DNA of 64,000 nt from Streptomyces pseudovenezuelae. GTDB lineage: Bacteria; Actinomycetota; Actinomycetes; Streptomycetales; Streptomycetaceae. Positions 43,828-55,261 of the stretch are shown one piece after another (position 1 is the first letter of the stretch; every line of letters starts with the position of its first letter). The notes under the pieces are model-generated. The model had not been told where the DNA came from. It saw only the letters and a program-made list of their open reading frames with translations, and made no database searches. The translations under genes and the position numbers were made by a program. The DNA is taken from NCBI RefSeq assembly GCF_029892565.1, contig NZ_JARXVH010000005.1, positions 186,001 to 250,000 of the forward strand, in the 5' to 3' direction.

Positions 43828-44901
43828 TTGGCGACCATGGTGGACGTCGCGAGGAGCGCCGGGGTGTCGGTGGCCACCGTCTCCCACGTCCTGAACGACA
43901 CCCGGCCCGTTCTCCCCCACACCCGCCAGGCCGTCCTGGACGCCATCGACCGGCTCGGCTACACCCCGAACACCCTGGCCCGCTCCCTGGTGACCTCCCG
44001 CACCCACTCCATCGGGCTCGCGGTGTCGGCGATCAGCAACCCGTACTTCACGGAGATCCTCCAGGGCGTCGAGGCCGCTGCCCTGGAGCACGGCTACAGC
44101 CTCCTGATCGCCGATCCGCACGACGACCCCGCGCACGAGCGCAAGGTCGTCCAACTCCTGCACGAACGCCGGGTGGACGGCATGATCGTCGCGCCCTCGC
44201 CGGATCCGCGTGAACTCCTCGCGTACCTCGGGCGCCATGAGGTGCCGGCCGTGTTTCTCGACCGGTTGATCGGCTTCGAGGCGAGCGACACGTCCGTACC
44301 CCGCCACGACCAGATCTGCGCCGAGAGTGCCGAACCGACCACCCGCCTGGTCACCCACCTCACCGATCTGGGCCACCGCAGGATCGCCCTGATCGCCGGC
44401 CTGCCCGGGCTCAGCACCACTCGCGAACGCATCGCGGGCTACCGGCACGGACTCGCCGCCGCGGGACTCCCGTACGACGAACGCCTCCTGGTGCACGGCG
44501 ACTCCGAAGCGGCCGGTGCCGAACGCGCCACCGACGCCTTGCTGTCCCTCGCCGTCCCGCCGACCGCGATGGTCACCGCCAACAACGCGATGACCATCGG
44601 CACCCTGCGCGCCCTGCGCGAGCGCGGGCTGTCCGTGCCCGAGGACATCGCCCTGTGCTGCTTCGACGACTTCGCCTGGGCGGACCTGTTCACGCCCCGG
44701 CTCACCGCGATCGCCCAGCCCAGCAAGGAGATCGGCGCGCAGGCGGTCCGGCTGCTCCTGGACCGTCTCGCCGCCCCGGACCGGCCCGCCCGGACCGTGC
44801 GGCTCTCCTGCTCCTTCGTCCACCGCACGTCGTGCGGCTGCCCCGAGCGGCCCGCTCAATCCGATCCATCCGATCCGCCCGAGAAAGGAACCGACTCGTG
44901 A
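43828..44901 (+). CDS. LacI family transcriptional regulator
   Basis: 357 aa. N-terminal LacI headpiece MVDVARSAGVSVATVSHVLNDTRPVLPHTRQAVLDAIDRLGYTPN, then a periplasmic-binding-protein-like sensor domain with VTANNAMTIGTLRALRERGLSVPEDIALCCFDDF. The TTG start at 43828 is favoured because GGAGGGGG lies six bases upstream; the ATG at 43837 is too far from it. The last 25 residues are Ser/Pro/Asp-rich. Its stop overlaps the sugar kinase GTG by four bases. It is expected to control that kinase and itself in response to a sugar. Confidence 0.94.
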   Translation: MATMVDVARSAGVSVATVSHVLNDTRPVLPHTRQAVLDAIDRLGYTPNTLARSLVTSRTHSIGLAVSAISNPYFTEILQGVEAAALEHGYSLLIADPHDDPAHERKVVQLLHERRVDGMIVAPSPDPRELLAYLGRHEVPAVFLDRLIGFEASDTSVPRHDQICAESAEPTTRLVTHLTDLGHRRIALIAGLPGLSTTRERIAGYRHGLAAAGLPYDERLLVHGDSEAAGAERATDALLSLAVPPTAMVTANNAMTIGTLRALRERGLSVPEDIALCCFDDFAWADLFTPRLTAIAQPSKEIGAQAVRLLLDRLAAPDRPARTVRLSCSFVHRTSCGCPERPAQSDPSDPPEKGTDS

Positions 44902-45809
44902 TCGTCGTCGCCGGTGAGGCCCTGATCGACCTGGTACCGCAGGGCACGGGTGCCCTCGCGGGCCTGCAGCCGGCGCTCGGCGGCGGCCCGTACAACACGG
45001 CCGTCGCCCTCGGCCGCCTCGGCTCCCCCACGGCCTTCTGCTCCCGCACCTCGCAGGACGCCTTCGGTGAGGCGCTGCTCGACGGGCTCCGCAAGGCCGA
45101 CGTCGACGTGTCGTCCGTACAGCGCGGCACGGAGCCGACCACGCTCGCGGTCGCGACGATCGACGCGCACGGCTCGGCCGCCTACTCCTTCTACGTCGAC
45201 GGCACGGCCGACCGGCTGTTCACGGCTCCCGTCGCGCTCCCCGCCGGGACCCGGGCCGTGTCCTTCGGCACCTGCTCGCTCGTCCTGGAGCCGGGCGCGA
45301 CCGCCTACGAGTCCCTGATGCGCACCGCGTCAGCGCAGGGTGTCTTCACCGCGCTCGACCCCAACATCCGGGCCGGGCTCATCCCGGACGCGGACGCCTA
45401 CCGGGCCCGGTTCCGCAGCTGGCTGCCCTCGGTGTCGCTGCTCAAGCTCTCGGAGGAGGACGCCGAGTGGCTGGGCGGCACCCCGCGCGAGTGGCTGGCG
45501 GCGGGCCCGGCGGCCGTCGTGATCACCCGGGGCGGCGCGGGACTCACCGCCTTCACGGGGGAGGGCGCGGAGTACTCGGTACCGGGCGCCAAGGTCGACG
45601 TCGTGGACACGATCGGCGCCGGCGACACGGTGAACGCGGCGCTGCTGCACGGCCTCACCGTCATGGACGCGCTCTCCTCGGAGGGGCTGTCGGCCCTGGG
45701 CGCGGAGGGCTGGACCCGGCTGCTGAGCTTCGCTGCCCGCGCGGCGGCGATCACGTGCTCACGGGCGGGGGCGGAACCGCCGTATGCGCGTGAGGTGGGC
45801 GAGATCTAG
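44898..45809 (+). CDS. PfkB-family carbohydrate kinase (fructokinase-like)
   Basis: 303 aa. The N terminus VAGEALIDLVP and GGGPYNTAVALGRLG form PfkB signature 1, and DTIGAGDTVNAALLHGL (about 235-251) is signature 2 with the catalytic Asp. Residues ALDPNIRAG are the PfkB middle block. The GTG start is coupled to lacI (GTGA) and has AAGGA upstream. Cytoplasmic ATP-dependent phosphorylation of fructose or a similar sugar is likely; exact specificity cannot be read from sequence. Confidence 0.92.
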   Translation: MIVVAGEALIDLVPQGTGALAGLQPALGGGPYNTAVALGRLGSPTAFCSRTSQDAFGEALLDGLRKADVDVSSVQRGTEPTTLAVATIDAHGSAAYSFYVDGTADRLFTAPVALPAGTRAVSFGTCSLVLEPGATAYESLMRTASAQGVFTALDPNIRAGLIPDADAYRARFRSWLPSVSLLKLSEEDAEWLGGTPREWLAAGPAAVVITRGGAGLTAFTGEGAEYSVPGAKVDVVDTIGAGDTVNAALLHGLTVMDALSSEGLSALGAEGWTRLLSFAARAAAITCSRAGAEPPYAREVGEI

Positions 45810-45837
45810 CAGGTCGGTGTGACCGGGGAAAAACACG

Positions 45838-45871
45838 CGGCGCCCCGCGGGGAGTTACCCACGGGGCGCCG
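45838..45871. terminator. Bidirectional terminator between sugar kinase and uvrA
   Basis: Perfect 10-bp stem CGGCGCCCCG (45838-45847) / CGGGGCGCCG (45862-45871) with a 14-base loop in the 75-base convergent gap. Confidence 0.8.
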
Positions 45872-45884
45872 TCGCTGTACATGT

Positions 45885-48914
<3,030 letters not shown>

Positions 48915-49101
48915 GCCGGTCCGCACCTTTCTTGAGTGAAGTGACAGGGGCGAGGCCCCCGTGCTTCTTCAGAGTAGGGGGAGCCACTGACAACGCCGGT
49001 CGGATTCCGAGTTGCTCAACAATCCCGGACCATCCAGCATGCCCGACGCCGCACCCGACCATATAGCACGCGCATTCGATTTACGGCACAGCTTCACCAC
49101 C

Positions 49102-49130
49102 TTCACCCAAAGGAGTGGCGCGGCTAGTGT
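49102..49130 (+). promoter_or_regulatory. Promoter of a leaderless gene
   Basis: TTCACC (49102-49107) and TAGTGT (49125-49130) are separated by 17 bases, and the ATG at 49138 begins seven bases after the -10, the position where a transcript would start. This matches the layout of leaderless mRNAs common in actinobacteria. Confidence 0.55.
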
Positions 49131-49137
49131 CAGCAGC

Positions 49138-49824
49138 ATGATTGATCACGCTCATGACCTGGCGTCTGTACGTGACGCGACGGACCGGCTGCTCACCGCA
49201 GCCGCCAAACTGGACAACGCCTCCACGGCCGAGCCGTCACGGCTTCCGGGCTGGACCCGCGGCCATGTCCTCGCCCATCTCGCCCGCAACGCGGACGCGC
49301 TCGTGAACGTCTTGGAGGGCCGCCCCATGTACGTCGACGGGGAGGCCCGCGACTCCGACATCGAGCGGGACGCGCCCCGCCCCCTCGACGTCCAGCTCAC
49401 CGACCTGCGCGACAGCGCGGCCCGCTTCCAGGCGACGGGCGCCGCACCCGCCGACTGGTCGCGCACGGTGGAGCTGCGCAACGGCGTGACCGACTCCGGG
49501 GCGCGGGTGCCGTTCCGGCGCTGGATCGAGGTGGAGCTGCACCACGTGGACCTCGGTATCGGCTACGAGCTGGAGGATCTGCCGGCGGAGTTCACGGAGC
49601 GGGAGACCGACTTCCTCGCCGAGCGGTTCGCCGGGCATCCCGACGTACCGCCGACGCGACTGACGGACGGCACGCACGCGTGGAGCACGGGCCGCGCGGC
49701 GGACGCCCCCTCGATCACCGTCACGGGTCCGGCCGCCGACCTCCTCGGCTGGCTCGCGGGGCGCCGCGACGGCTCGGGCCTGACGGTCGAGGGCGGCGCG
49801 CTGCCGGGGCTTCCCCCTCTGTAG
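49138..49824 (+). CDS. Maleylpyruvate isomerase-family mycothiol-dependent enzyme
   Basis: 228 aa. The N-terminal MDMPI/DinB-like helical domain is visible (ATDRLLTAAAKLDNAS, then SRLPGWTRGHVLAHLARNADALVNVLEG), with metal-binding His residues in HVLAHLARN and in VELHHVDLGIGY. The C-terminal domain ends TVTGPAADLLGWLAGRRDGSGL, the SCP2-like part of this family. Such enzymes use mycothiol, the actinobacterial thiol, for isomerisation or conjugation. The ATG at 49138 sits seven bases after a -10-like hexamer, so it may be leaderless; GTG at 49129 is an alternative. The substrate is not known. Confidence 0.88.
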   Translation: MIDHAHDLASVRDATDRLLTAAAKLDNASTAEPSRLPGWTRGHVLAHLARNADALVNVLEGRPMYVDGEARDSDIERDAPRPLDVQLTDLRDSAARFQATGAAPADWSRTVELRNGVTDSGARVPFRRWIEVELHHVDLGIGYELEDLPAEFTERETDFLAERFAGHPDVPPTRLTDGTHAWSTGRAADAPSITVTGPAADLLGWLAGRRDGSGLTVEGGALPGLPPL

Positions 49825-49893
49825 GACCGTGGCCCTCACCTCCGTAAGAGGTGCACGATTCCCGGGCCGCCCGCCCGCTATAGGCTGCTCGCC

Positions 49894-50550
49894 ATGACGT
49901 ACAGCGGACAGGTGACGGTCGGCGGCCCGGCGGACGTGCACGAGCTCCCGGACCTGATGATCACCAAGATCGCGGTCGGCCCGATGGACAACAACGCCTA
50001 TCTGCTGCGCTGCCGGACCACGGACGAGCAGCTGCTGATCGACGCGGCCAACGACGCGGAGACCCTGCTCGGCACGATCGGCGAGGACGGGATCACCTCC
50101 GTCGTCACCACGCACCAGCACGGCGACCACTGGCAGGCGCTCGCACGCGTCGTCGAGGCCACCGGCGCCCGCACCTACGCGGGCCGCGCCGACGCCGACG
50201 GCATCCCGGTGCCGACCGACGTCCTCGTCGACGACGGCGACACGATCCGGGTGGGGCGCGTGGAACTCACCGCACGCCACCTGGTCGGGCACACGCCAGG
50301 GTCGATCGCCCTCGTCTACGACGACCCGCACGGGCATCCTCATGTGTTCACCGGCGACTGCCTCTTCCCGGGCGGGATCGGCAACACCCGCAAGGACCCG
50401 AAGGCGTTCGCCAGCCTGATCCACGACGTCGAGACGAAGATCTTCGGCACACTCCCCGACGAGACGTGGGTCTACCCGGGACACGGCAACGACACGACGC
50501 TCGGCACGGAGCGCCCGCATCTGCCGGAGTGGCACGCGCGCGGGTGGTGA
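49894..50550 (+). CDS. MBL-fold (glyoxalase II-like) metal-dependent hydrolase
   Basis: 218 aa. The metallo-beta-lactamase motif THQHGDHW provides the first ligands; later ligands are in HLVGHTPGS, FTGDCLFPGG and VYPGHGND. This set is typical of glyoxalase II-like hydrolases of thioesters. A TATAGG lies nine bases before the ATG and no ribosome site is seen, suggesting a leaderless start. It follows the mycothiol-type enzyme by about 70 bases; both could take part in thiol-linked detoxification (inference). Confidence 0.9.
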   Translation: MTYSGQVTVGGPADVHELPDLMITKIAVGPMDNNAYLLRCRTTDEQLLIDAANDAETLLGTIGEDGITSVVTTHQHGDHWQALARVVEATGARTYAGRADADGIPVPTDVLVDDGDTIRVGRVELTARHLVGHTPGSIALVYDDPHGHPHVFTGDCLFPGGIGNTRKDPKAFASLIHDVETKIFGTLPDETWVYPGHGNDTTLGTERPHLPEWHARGW

Positions 50551-50988
50551 ACGCCGGCGTGCGGTGAACACCGGCAGGTGATCAACACGGGCGGGGCGCA
50601 ACGGAGATGAGCGCGCGCCCGGCGTGAATGCTCACCCGTGCGCCCCGCGCCCACTCCCCCAATGCGCCCCGTGTGAACGCTTCACACGCGCCGACCCCAT
50701 GCGCACGCTCGCGACCCACCTCGTTGCGTAGTCAACTGGTAACAGCCCCGCACAGGATGACGGCTCCTGGGCGGCACGGGCCGCCGGTCTTCGATCCCCG
50801 CCCTCGGCCGGCGGCCCGGCGGCTGCCCGGCGACCAGGGCGGCCGAGAAACGGGAAACCCGGGAAACCGGGGAGCGGAGAACAGGGAAGCCCGGGCGTGT
50901 TCACAAGACCGCAACACCGGTTCCCACTATGCGGACATTTACGGTCGTGACCTCGACAAACGGGACGTCCGACTGTCACTCTCCCGCC
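50551..50988. promoter_or_regulatory. 438-base intergenic region before the amino-acid ABC operon
   Basis: It begins with a weak hairpin (GCCGGCGT 50553-50560 / ACACCGGC 50568-50575) that may end the MBL transcript. The perfect palindrome CGTGTGAACGCTTCACACG (50670-50688) is a candidate operator. Purine-rich repeated units GAGAAACGG, GAAACCCGG and GAAACCGGG follow at about 50845-50871. No gene with a ribosome site is recognised. The promoter of the binding-protein gene should lie at its right end. Confidence 0.5.
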
Positions 50989-51873
50989 ATGCACATCGCC
51001 CCCCGCGCACTGCGCCGTGCGGTCTCCGCCGCCGCCATAGCCCTGCTCGCCACCGCCGTCGGCTGTGCGCCGCAGCCGGAGGACAAGGCGAGCGACAACG
51101 CCTCGGGGTCGACCGGCGCCACCTGTGCCAAGGGCAAGCTGGCCACCAAGACGTCCGGCAAGCTGACGGTCGCCACCGACGAGCCCGCCTACGAGCCGTG
51201 GTTCAAGGACGACAAGCCCGCCAACGGCGAGGGCTTCGAGTCGGCGGTCGCGTACGCCGTGGCGAAGCAGCTCGGCTACGACAAGAGCGCCGTCGTCTGG
51301 CAGAGCGTCCCCTTCAACAAGGCTTTCGCGCCCGGCGAGAAGACCTTCGACTTCGACATCAACCAGGTGTCCGTCAGCGCCGAGCGCAAGAAGGCCGTGG
51401 ACTTCTCCTCCGGCTACTACGACGTGCGCCAGGCCGTCATCGCGCTCAAGGGCAGCAAGGCCGCGAAGGCGACGAGTATCGCGGACCTCAAGGGCCTCAA
51501 GCTGGGCGCCCAGGTCGGCACCACCAGCCTCGACTACATCACCGACGTGGTGAAGCCGACGCAGCAGGAAGCCGTCTACGCCAAGAACGACCAGGCCAAG
51601 TCCGCGCTGAAGAACGGCCAGGTGGACGCCATCGTCACCGACCTGCCGACCGCCTTCTACATCACCGCGGCCGAGGTGACGAACGCCAAGATCGTCGGGC
51701 AGTTCGAGAACCAGGGCGGTACGCCGGAGCAGTTCGGGCTCGTGCTCGACAAGGGCAGCGCGCTCACCTCGTGCGTGACGGGCGCCGTGGACGCCCTGCG
51801 CAAGAACGGCGCGCTGGCGAAGATCGAGAAGCAGTGGCTCTCCGACGCCGTCGACGCCCCGGTCCTCAAGTGA
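50989..51873 (+). CDS. Polar amino-acid ABC transporter substrate-binding lipoprotein
   Basis: Family-3 binding protein, 294 aa. The ATG at 50989 gives a signal peptide MHIAPRALRRAVSAAAIALL with lipobox TAVGC. Mature blocks are typical of amino-acid binders: GKLTVATDEPAYEPWF, GEGFESAVAYAVAKQLGY, TFDFDINQVSVSAERKKAVDFSSGYYDVRQAV and LGAQVGTTS. An in-frame ATG at 50929 would spoil the signal peptide. No ribosome site is seen. GTGA overlap links it to the permease. Ligand probably glutamine/glutamate-like, not certain. Confidence 0.92.
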   Translation: MHIAPRALRRAVSAAAIALLATAVGCAPQPEDKASDNASGSTGATCAKGKLATKTSGKLTVATDEPAYEPWFKDDKPANGEGFESAVAYAVAKQLGYDKSAVVWQSVPFNKAFAPGEKTFDFDINQVSVSAERKKAVDFSSGYYDVRQAVIALKGSKAAKATSIADLKGLKLGAQVGTTSLDYITDVVKPTQQEAVYAKNDQAKSALKNGQVDAIVTDLPTAFYITAAEVTNAKIVGQFENQGGTPEQFGLVLDKGSALTSCVTGAVDALRKNGALAKIEKQWLSDAVDAPVLK

Positions 51874-52787
51874 CGGTCACCAAGGACGAGTCCGGCCGGG
51901 AGGGCGCGGACGGCGACGGTGACATGCCCGGCGGGGGCGACGGCTACGTCCCCTCGCAGCGGCGGATCGAGCGCGAGCGCCACAAGCGCACGCGTACCCG
52001 CCGCGCGACGGCGATCGCCGCGCTCTCGACCCTCGTCACGGGCGTCGTCCTCTACCTGGTCGTCGTCAACGCGCCCGGCTGGCCGCGCACCAAGGAGACG
52101 TTCTTCAACGGGCAGTACGCGCGCGAGGCGTTCCCCAAGGTCCTCGAAGGACTGTGGCTCAACGTCCGTCTGCTGCTGATCTGCGGTGTGGCGGTGCTGA
52201 TCCTCGGCATGCTGATCGCCATCGCGCGCACGCTGCGCGGCCCGGTGTTCTTCCCGCTGCGGGTGCTGGCCGCCGCGTACACCGACTTCTTCCGCGGACT
52301 CCCGCTGATCATCAACCTGATGATCGTCGTCCTGGGCGTCCCGGCCCTGCGCCTGCAGGGCGTGACCGTCGACCCGGTGTGGCTCGGCGGTACGGCGCTC
52401 ACGCTGACGTATTCGGCGTACGTGGCCGAGGTGTTCCGGGCCGGCATCGAGTCCGTGCACCCCTCGCAGCGCGCGGCGGCCCGCTCGCTGGGTCTCACCA
52501 ACCGGCAGGCGCTGCGTCACGTCGTGCTGCCGCAGGCGGTGCGCCGTCAGGTGCCGCCGCTGCTGAACGACCTGGTGTCGCTGCAGAAGGACACCGGGCT
52601 CGTCTCGATCGGCGGCGCGATCGACGCTGTACGGGCCGCGGACATCATCGTGGGCCGCAGCCTCAACTACACGCCGTACATCGTCGCGGGCCTGGTCTTC
52701 GTGGCGCTGACCATCCCGATGACCCGCTTCACGGACTGGGTGACGGCCCGGATGGATCGCCGGCGGGCCCAGGGAGGATCGATATGA
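51870..52787 (+). CDS. Polar amino-acid ABC transporter permease (HisM/GlnP type)
   Basis: 305 aa. A hydrophilic N terminus of about 50 residues is followed by membrane segments starting at ATAIAALSTLVTGVVLYLVVV. The HisMQ block FFRGLPLIINLMIVVLG, the AYVAEVFRAGIESVHPSQ stretch and the EAA-like loop AARSLGLTNRQALRHVVLPQAVR are clear. The GTG start overlaps the binding-protein stop; the stop overlaps the ATPase ATG. A single permease gene suggests a homodimeric channel. Confidence 0.93.
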   Translation: MTVTKDESGREGADGDGDMPGGGDGYVPSQRRIERERHKRTRTRRATAIAALSTLVTGVVLYLVVVNAPGWPRTKETFFNGQYAREAFPKVLEGLWLNVRLLLICGVAVLILGMLIAIARTLRGPVFFPLRVLAAAYTDFFRGLPLIINLMIVVLGVPALRLQGVTVDPVWLGGTALTLTYSAYVAEVFRAGIESVHPSQRAAARSLGLTNRQALRHVVLPQAVRRQVPPLLNDLVSLQKDTGLVSIGGAIDAVRAADIIVGRSLNYTPYIVAGLVFVALTIPMTRFTDWVTARMDRRRAQGGSI

Positions 52788-53542
52788 GCGACGCGCACGC
52801 GCCCGTGCTGCGCATGGAGTCCGTGCGCAAGACCTTCGGCGAGACGGTCGTCCTGCGGGACGTCGACCTGGAGGTCGCCCCGCACACGGTGACCGCGCTG
52901 ATCGGAGCCTCCGGTTCCGGCAAGTCGACCCTGCTGCGGTGCGCGAACCTCCTGGAGGACATCGACGACGGCGCGATCTGGCTGGACGGCGAGGAGATCA
53001 CCGACCCGCGCGCCGACCAGGACGCGGTACGGCGTCGTATCGGCGTGGTCTTCCAGGCCTACAACCTCTTTCCGCACATGACGGTGCTGGAGAACATCAC
53101 CCTCGCCCCGCGGCGCGTCCACGGGGTGTCCCGCGCGGAGGCCGAGGAGCGGGCCAGGGAGCTGCTGGAGCGGCTCGGGCTCGGCGGCAGGGCGGGCGAG
53201 TATCCGGACCGGCTCAGCGGTGGCCAGCAGCAGCGCGTGGCGATCGTGCGGGCCCTCGCCGTGCGGCCCCGGTTGCTGCTGCTCGACGAGATCACCGCGG
53301 CCCTCGACCCCGAGCTGGTCGGCGAGGTCCTCGCCGTCGTCCGCGACCTCAAGGCGGACGGCATGACGATGGTGCTGGCCACGCACGAGATGGGCTTCGC
53401 GCGGGACGTCGCCGACCAGGTTTGTTTTCTGGACGGAGGGGTCGTCCTGGAGCGCGGCAGCGCCGAACAGATCTTCGGCGACCCGCAGGAGGAGCGCACG
53501 CGGCAGTTCCTGCGGCGGATCGTGGAGGCAGGTCGGCTGTAA
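52784..53542 (+). CDS. Polar amino-acid ABC transporter ATP-binding protein (GlnQ type)
   Basis: 252 aa. Walker A GASGSGKST, Q-loop VFQAYNLFPHMTVLENI, signature RLSGGQQQRVAIVRAL, Walker B LLLLDEITAALDPE and switch His in LATHEMGFARDVAD. The Walker B region has DEI where most family members have DEP. ATG at 52784 follows GGGAGGATC and overlaps the permease stop. Last gene of the three-gene importer. Confidence 0.94.
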   Translation: MSDAHAPVLRMESVRKTFGETVVLRDVDLEVAPHTVTALIGASGSGKSTLLRCANLLEDIDDGAIWLDGEEITDPRADQDAVRRRIGVVFQAYNLFPHMTVLENITLAPRRVHGVSRAEAEERARELLERLGLGGRAGEYPDRLSGGQQQRVAIVRALAVRPRLLLLDEITAALDPELVGEVLAVVRDLKADGMTMVLATHEMGFARDVADQVCFLDGGVVLERGSAEQIFGDPQEERTRQFLRRIVEAGRL

Positions 53543-53587
53543 GGGGCGTACGCCATGGACGGCGGGGCTTACACCGCCGTACGCCTC
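53543..53587. terminator. Bidirectional terminator between ABC importer and aroQ
   Basis: Outer arms GGCGTACG (53545-53552) and CGTACGCC (53578-53585) enclose a second stem GGCGG (53561-53565) / CCGCC (53574-53578 region). It fills the whole convergent gap between the ATPase stop and the aroQ stop. Confidence 0.7.
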
Positions 53588-53594
53588 CGGGCGC

Positions 53595-54068
53595 TCACGC
53601 CTCCGCCTGCGCCGGTCCCGCCAGCGCCACGACCCGCTCCACGCCGAACACGTACCCCTGCACCCCGCACCCCGCGATGACCCCGTCGGCGCGCAGCGAG
53701 ACGTAGGAGTGGTGCCGGAAGGACTCGCGCTGGTGGATGTTGGAGATGTGCACCTCCAGAACGGGCATTCCGTCGCAGGTGTTGAGCGCGTCCAGGATGG
53801 CGACGGACGTGTGCGAGTAGGCGCCGGGGTTGATGACGATCCCGCAGTGGTTCAGCCGCGCCTCGTGGATCCAGTCGACCAACTCGCCCTCGTGGTTGGA
53901 CTGGCGGAAGTCCACCGTGCCGCCGTGCGCGACCGCCGCCTTGACGCACAGGGTCTCGACGTCGGCCAGGGTGTCGCGGCCGTAGATCTCCGGCTGACGC
54001 TGGCCGAGGAGGTTGAGGTTGGGCCCGTTGAGGATCATGATCGGGGCGTTGGCCAGGGTGCGGGGCAC
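53595..54068 (-). CDS. aroQ: Type II 3-dehydroquinate dehydratase
   Basis: 157 aa, third step of the shikimate pathway. Family motifs: MILNGPNLNLLGQRQPEIYG with the catalytic Tyr, FRQSNHEGELVDWIHEA, INPGAYSHTSVAI and the catalytic His in LEVHISNIHQRESFRHHSY. Start GTG at 54068, with GGAGGAACC directly upstream. Divergent from the S66 peptidase gene with 84 bases between. Usual size for this dodecameric enzyme. Confidence 0.96.
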   Translation of the reverse strand: MPRTLANAPIMILNGPNLNLLGQRQPEIYGRDTLADVETLCVKAAVAHGGTVDFRQSNHEGELVDWIHEARLNHCGIVINPGAYSHTSVAILDALNTCDGMPVLEVHISNIHQRESFRHHSYVSLRADGVIAGCGVQGYVFGVERVVALAGPAQAEA

Positions 54069-54152
54069 GGTTCCTCCGGTCCGGTGAAGGCGGCTGCTCA
54101 GACCCGGTTTATCACGATGCGGCGCACGCGGGTCGGCCCGTACCCTCCCGGC

Positions 54153-55199
54153 ATGACGAGGATCTCGTACCCGCCCAAGCCCGCGCCCGGCGACCGCATC
54201 GCCGTCGTCTCGCCCTCGTCGGGCCTGCCCGGGATCCTGCCGCTCCCCCACGAACTGGGCCTGGAGCGGCTGCGCGAGGAGTACGGCCTTGAGCCGGTCG
54301 AGTATCCGTCGACCCGCAGGATGGGCTCCACGCCCCAGGAGCGCGCCGACGACATCCACGCCGCGTTCGCCGACCCGGAGATCAAGGCGGTCGTCGCGTC
54401 GATCGGTGGGGACGACCAGATCACCGTACTGCCGTTCCTGGACCGGGAGTTGATCCGGGCGAACCCGAAGCCGTTCTTCGGGACGAGCGACAACACCAAC
54501 CTGCTCGCGTTCCTGCGCACCACCGGGATCGTCGGTTTCCACGGGTCGACCGTGATGTGCGAACTGGGCCGTCCCGGCGCCATGCACCCGCAGACCGCCG
54601 ACTCCCTGCGCGCCGCGCTGTTCACCTCCGGCGCGTACGAACTACGGCCCGCCGAGCGCTGGAACGACGTCAACCGCGACTGGGCCGACCCCGCGACCTT
54701 CGACGCGGAACCCGAGACCCGGCCCGGCACCGGCTGGACCTGGGAGAACGCCGACCGGGTGGTCGAGGGCCGCAGTTGGGGCGGCTGTCTGGAGATCGTC
54801 GGCTGGCTGCTGATGGCCGACCGCGAGATCGCGCACGACCTGGGCGAGTACGACGGTGACGTGCTGTTCCTGGAGACCTCGGAGGAACTGCCCAGCGCGG
54901 ACGAGGTGTTCCGCACCCTGCGCAACATGGGCGAGCGCGGACTGCTGCGACGGTTCTCCGCCCTGCTGATGGGCCGCCCCAAGACCTGGTCCTTCGAGCG
55001 CCCCAACAGCCCGGAGGAGGGCGCCCGTTACGCCGCCTGCCAGCGCGAGGCGGTACTGCGGGCCATGCGTATATACGCTCCCGACACCACGATCGTCTTC
55101 GACGTCGACCTCGGGCACACCGACCCCCAACTCGTCATCCCCTACGGCGGACTCGTCCGCGTCGACGGCCCCGCCCGGCGCATCACCGTCACGTACTGA
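54153..55199 (+). CDS. S66 family peptidase (LD-carboxypeptidase / MccF-like)
   Basis: 348 aa. The S66 catalytic triad is visible: Ser in FFGTSDNTNLL (about 112), Glu in VLFLETSEELP and His in DVDLGHTDPQLVIPYGG. The N-terminal block PPKPAPGDRIAVVSPSSGLPG is typical. Its length and the SWGGCLEIV block fit the MccF-like group, which removes peptidoglycan tetrapeptide D-Ala or detoxifies microcin-like nucleotides. No signal peptide, so cytoplasmic. TACCCT lies six bases before the ATG and no ribosome site is seen; it may be leaderless. Confidence 0.9.
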   Translation: MTRISYPPKPAPGDRIAVVSPSSGLPGILPLPHELGLERLREEYGLEPVEYPSTRRMGSTPQERADDIHAAFADPEIKAVVASIGGDDQITVLPFLDRELIRANPKPFFGTSDNTNLLAFLRTTGIVGFHGSTVMCELGRPGAMHPQTADSLRAALFTSGAYELRPAERWNDVNRDWADPATFDAEPETRPGTGWTWENADRVVEGRSWGGCLEIVGWLLMADREIAHDLGEYDGDVLFLETSEELPSADEVFRTLRNMGERGLLRRFSALLMGRPKTWSFERPNSPEEGARYAACQREAVLRAMRIYAPDTTIVFDVDLGHTDPQLVIPYGGLVRVDGPARRITVTY

Positions 55200-55261
55200 C
55201 ACACACCCCGCGCGCCCTCACGCCCCCGTAACCCGCGATCACCGTGGGTAGTTGACGCGGC

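Noticed and set aside
48915..49137. LexA (SOS) box upstream of uvrA
   Set aside because: No GAAC-N4-GTTC-like site is present in the leader; only a weak GGGGC/GCCCC hairpin at about 48947-48962.
50720..50810. tRNA-like pieces (TAGTCAACTGGTAAC resembling an A box, TCTTCGATCC resembling a T loop)
   Set aside because: No acceptor, D-stem or T-stem pairing could be built and no anticodon arm fits; considered chance.
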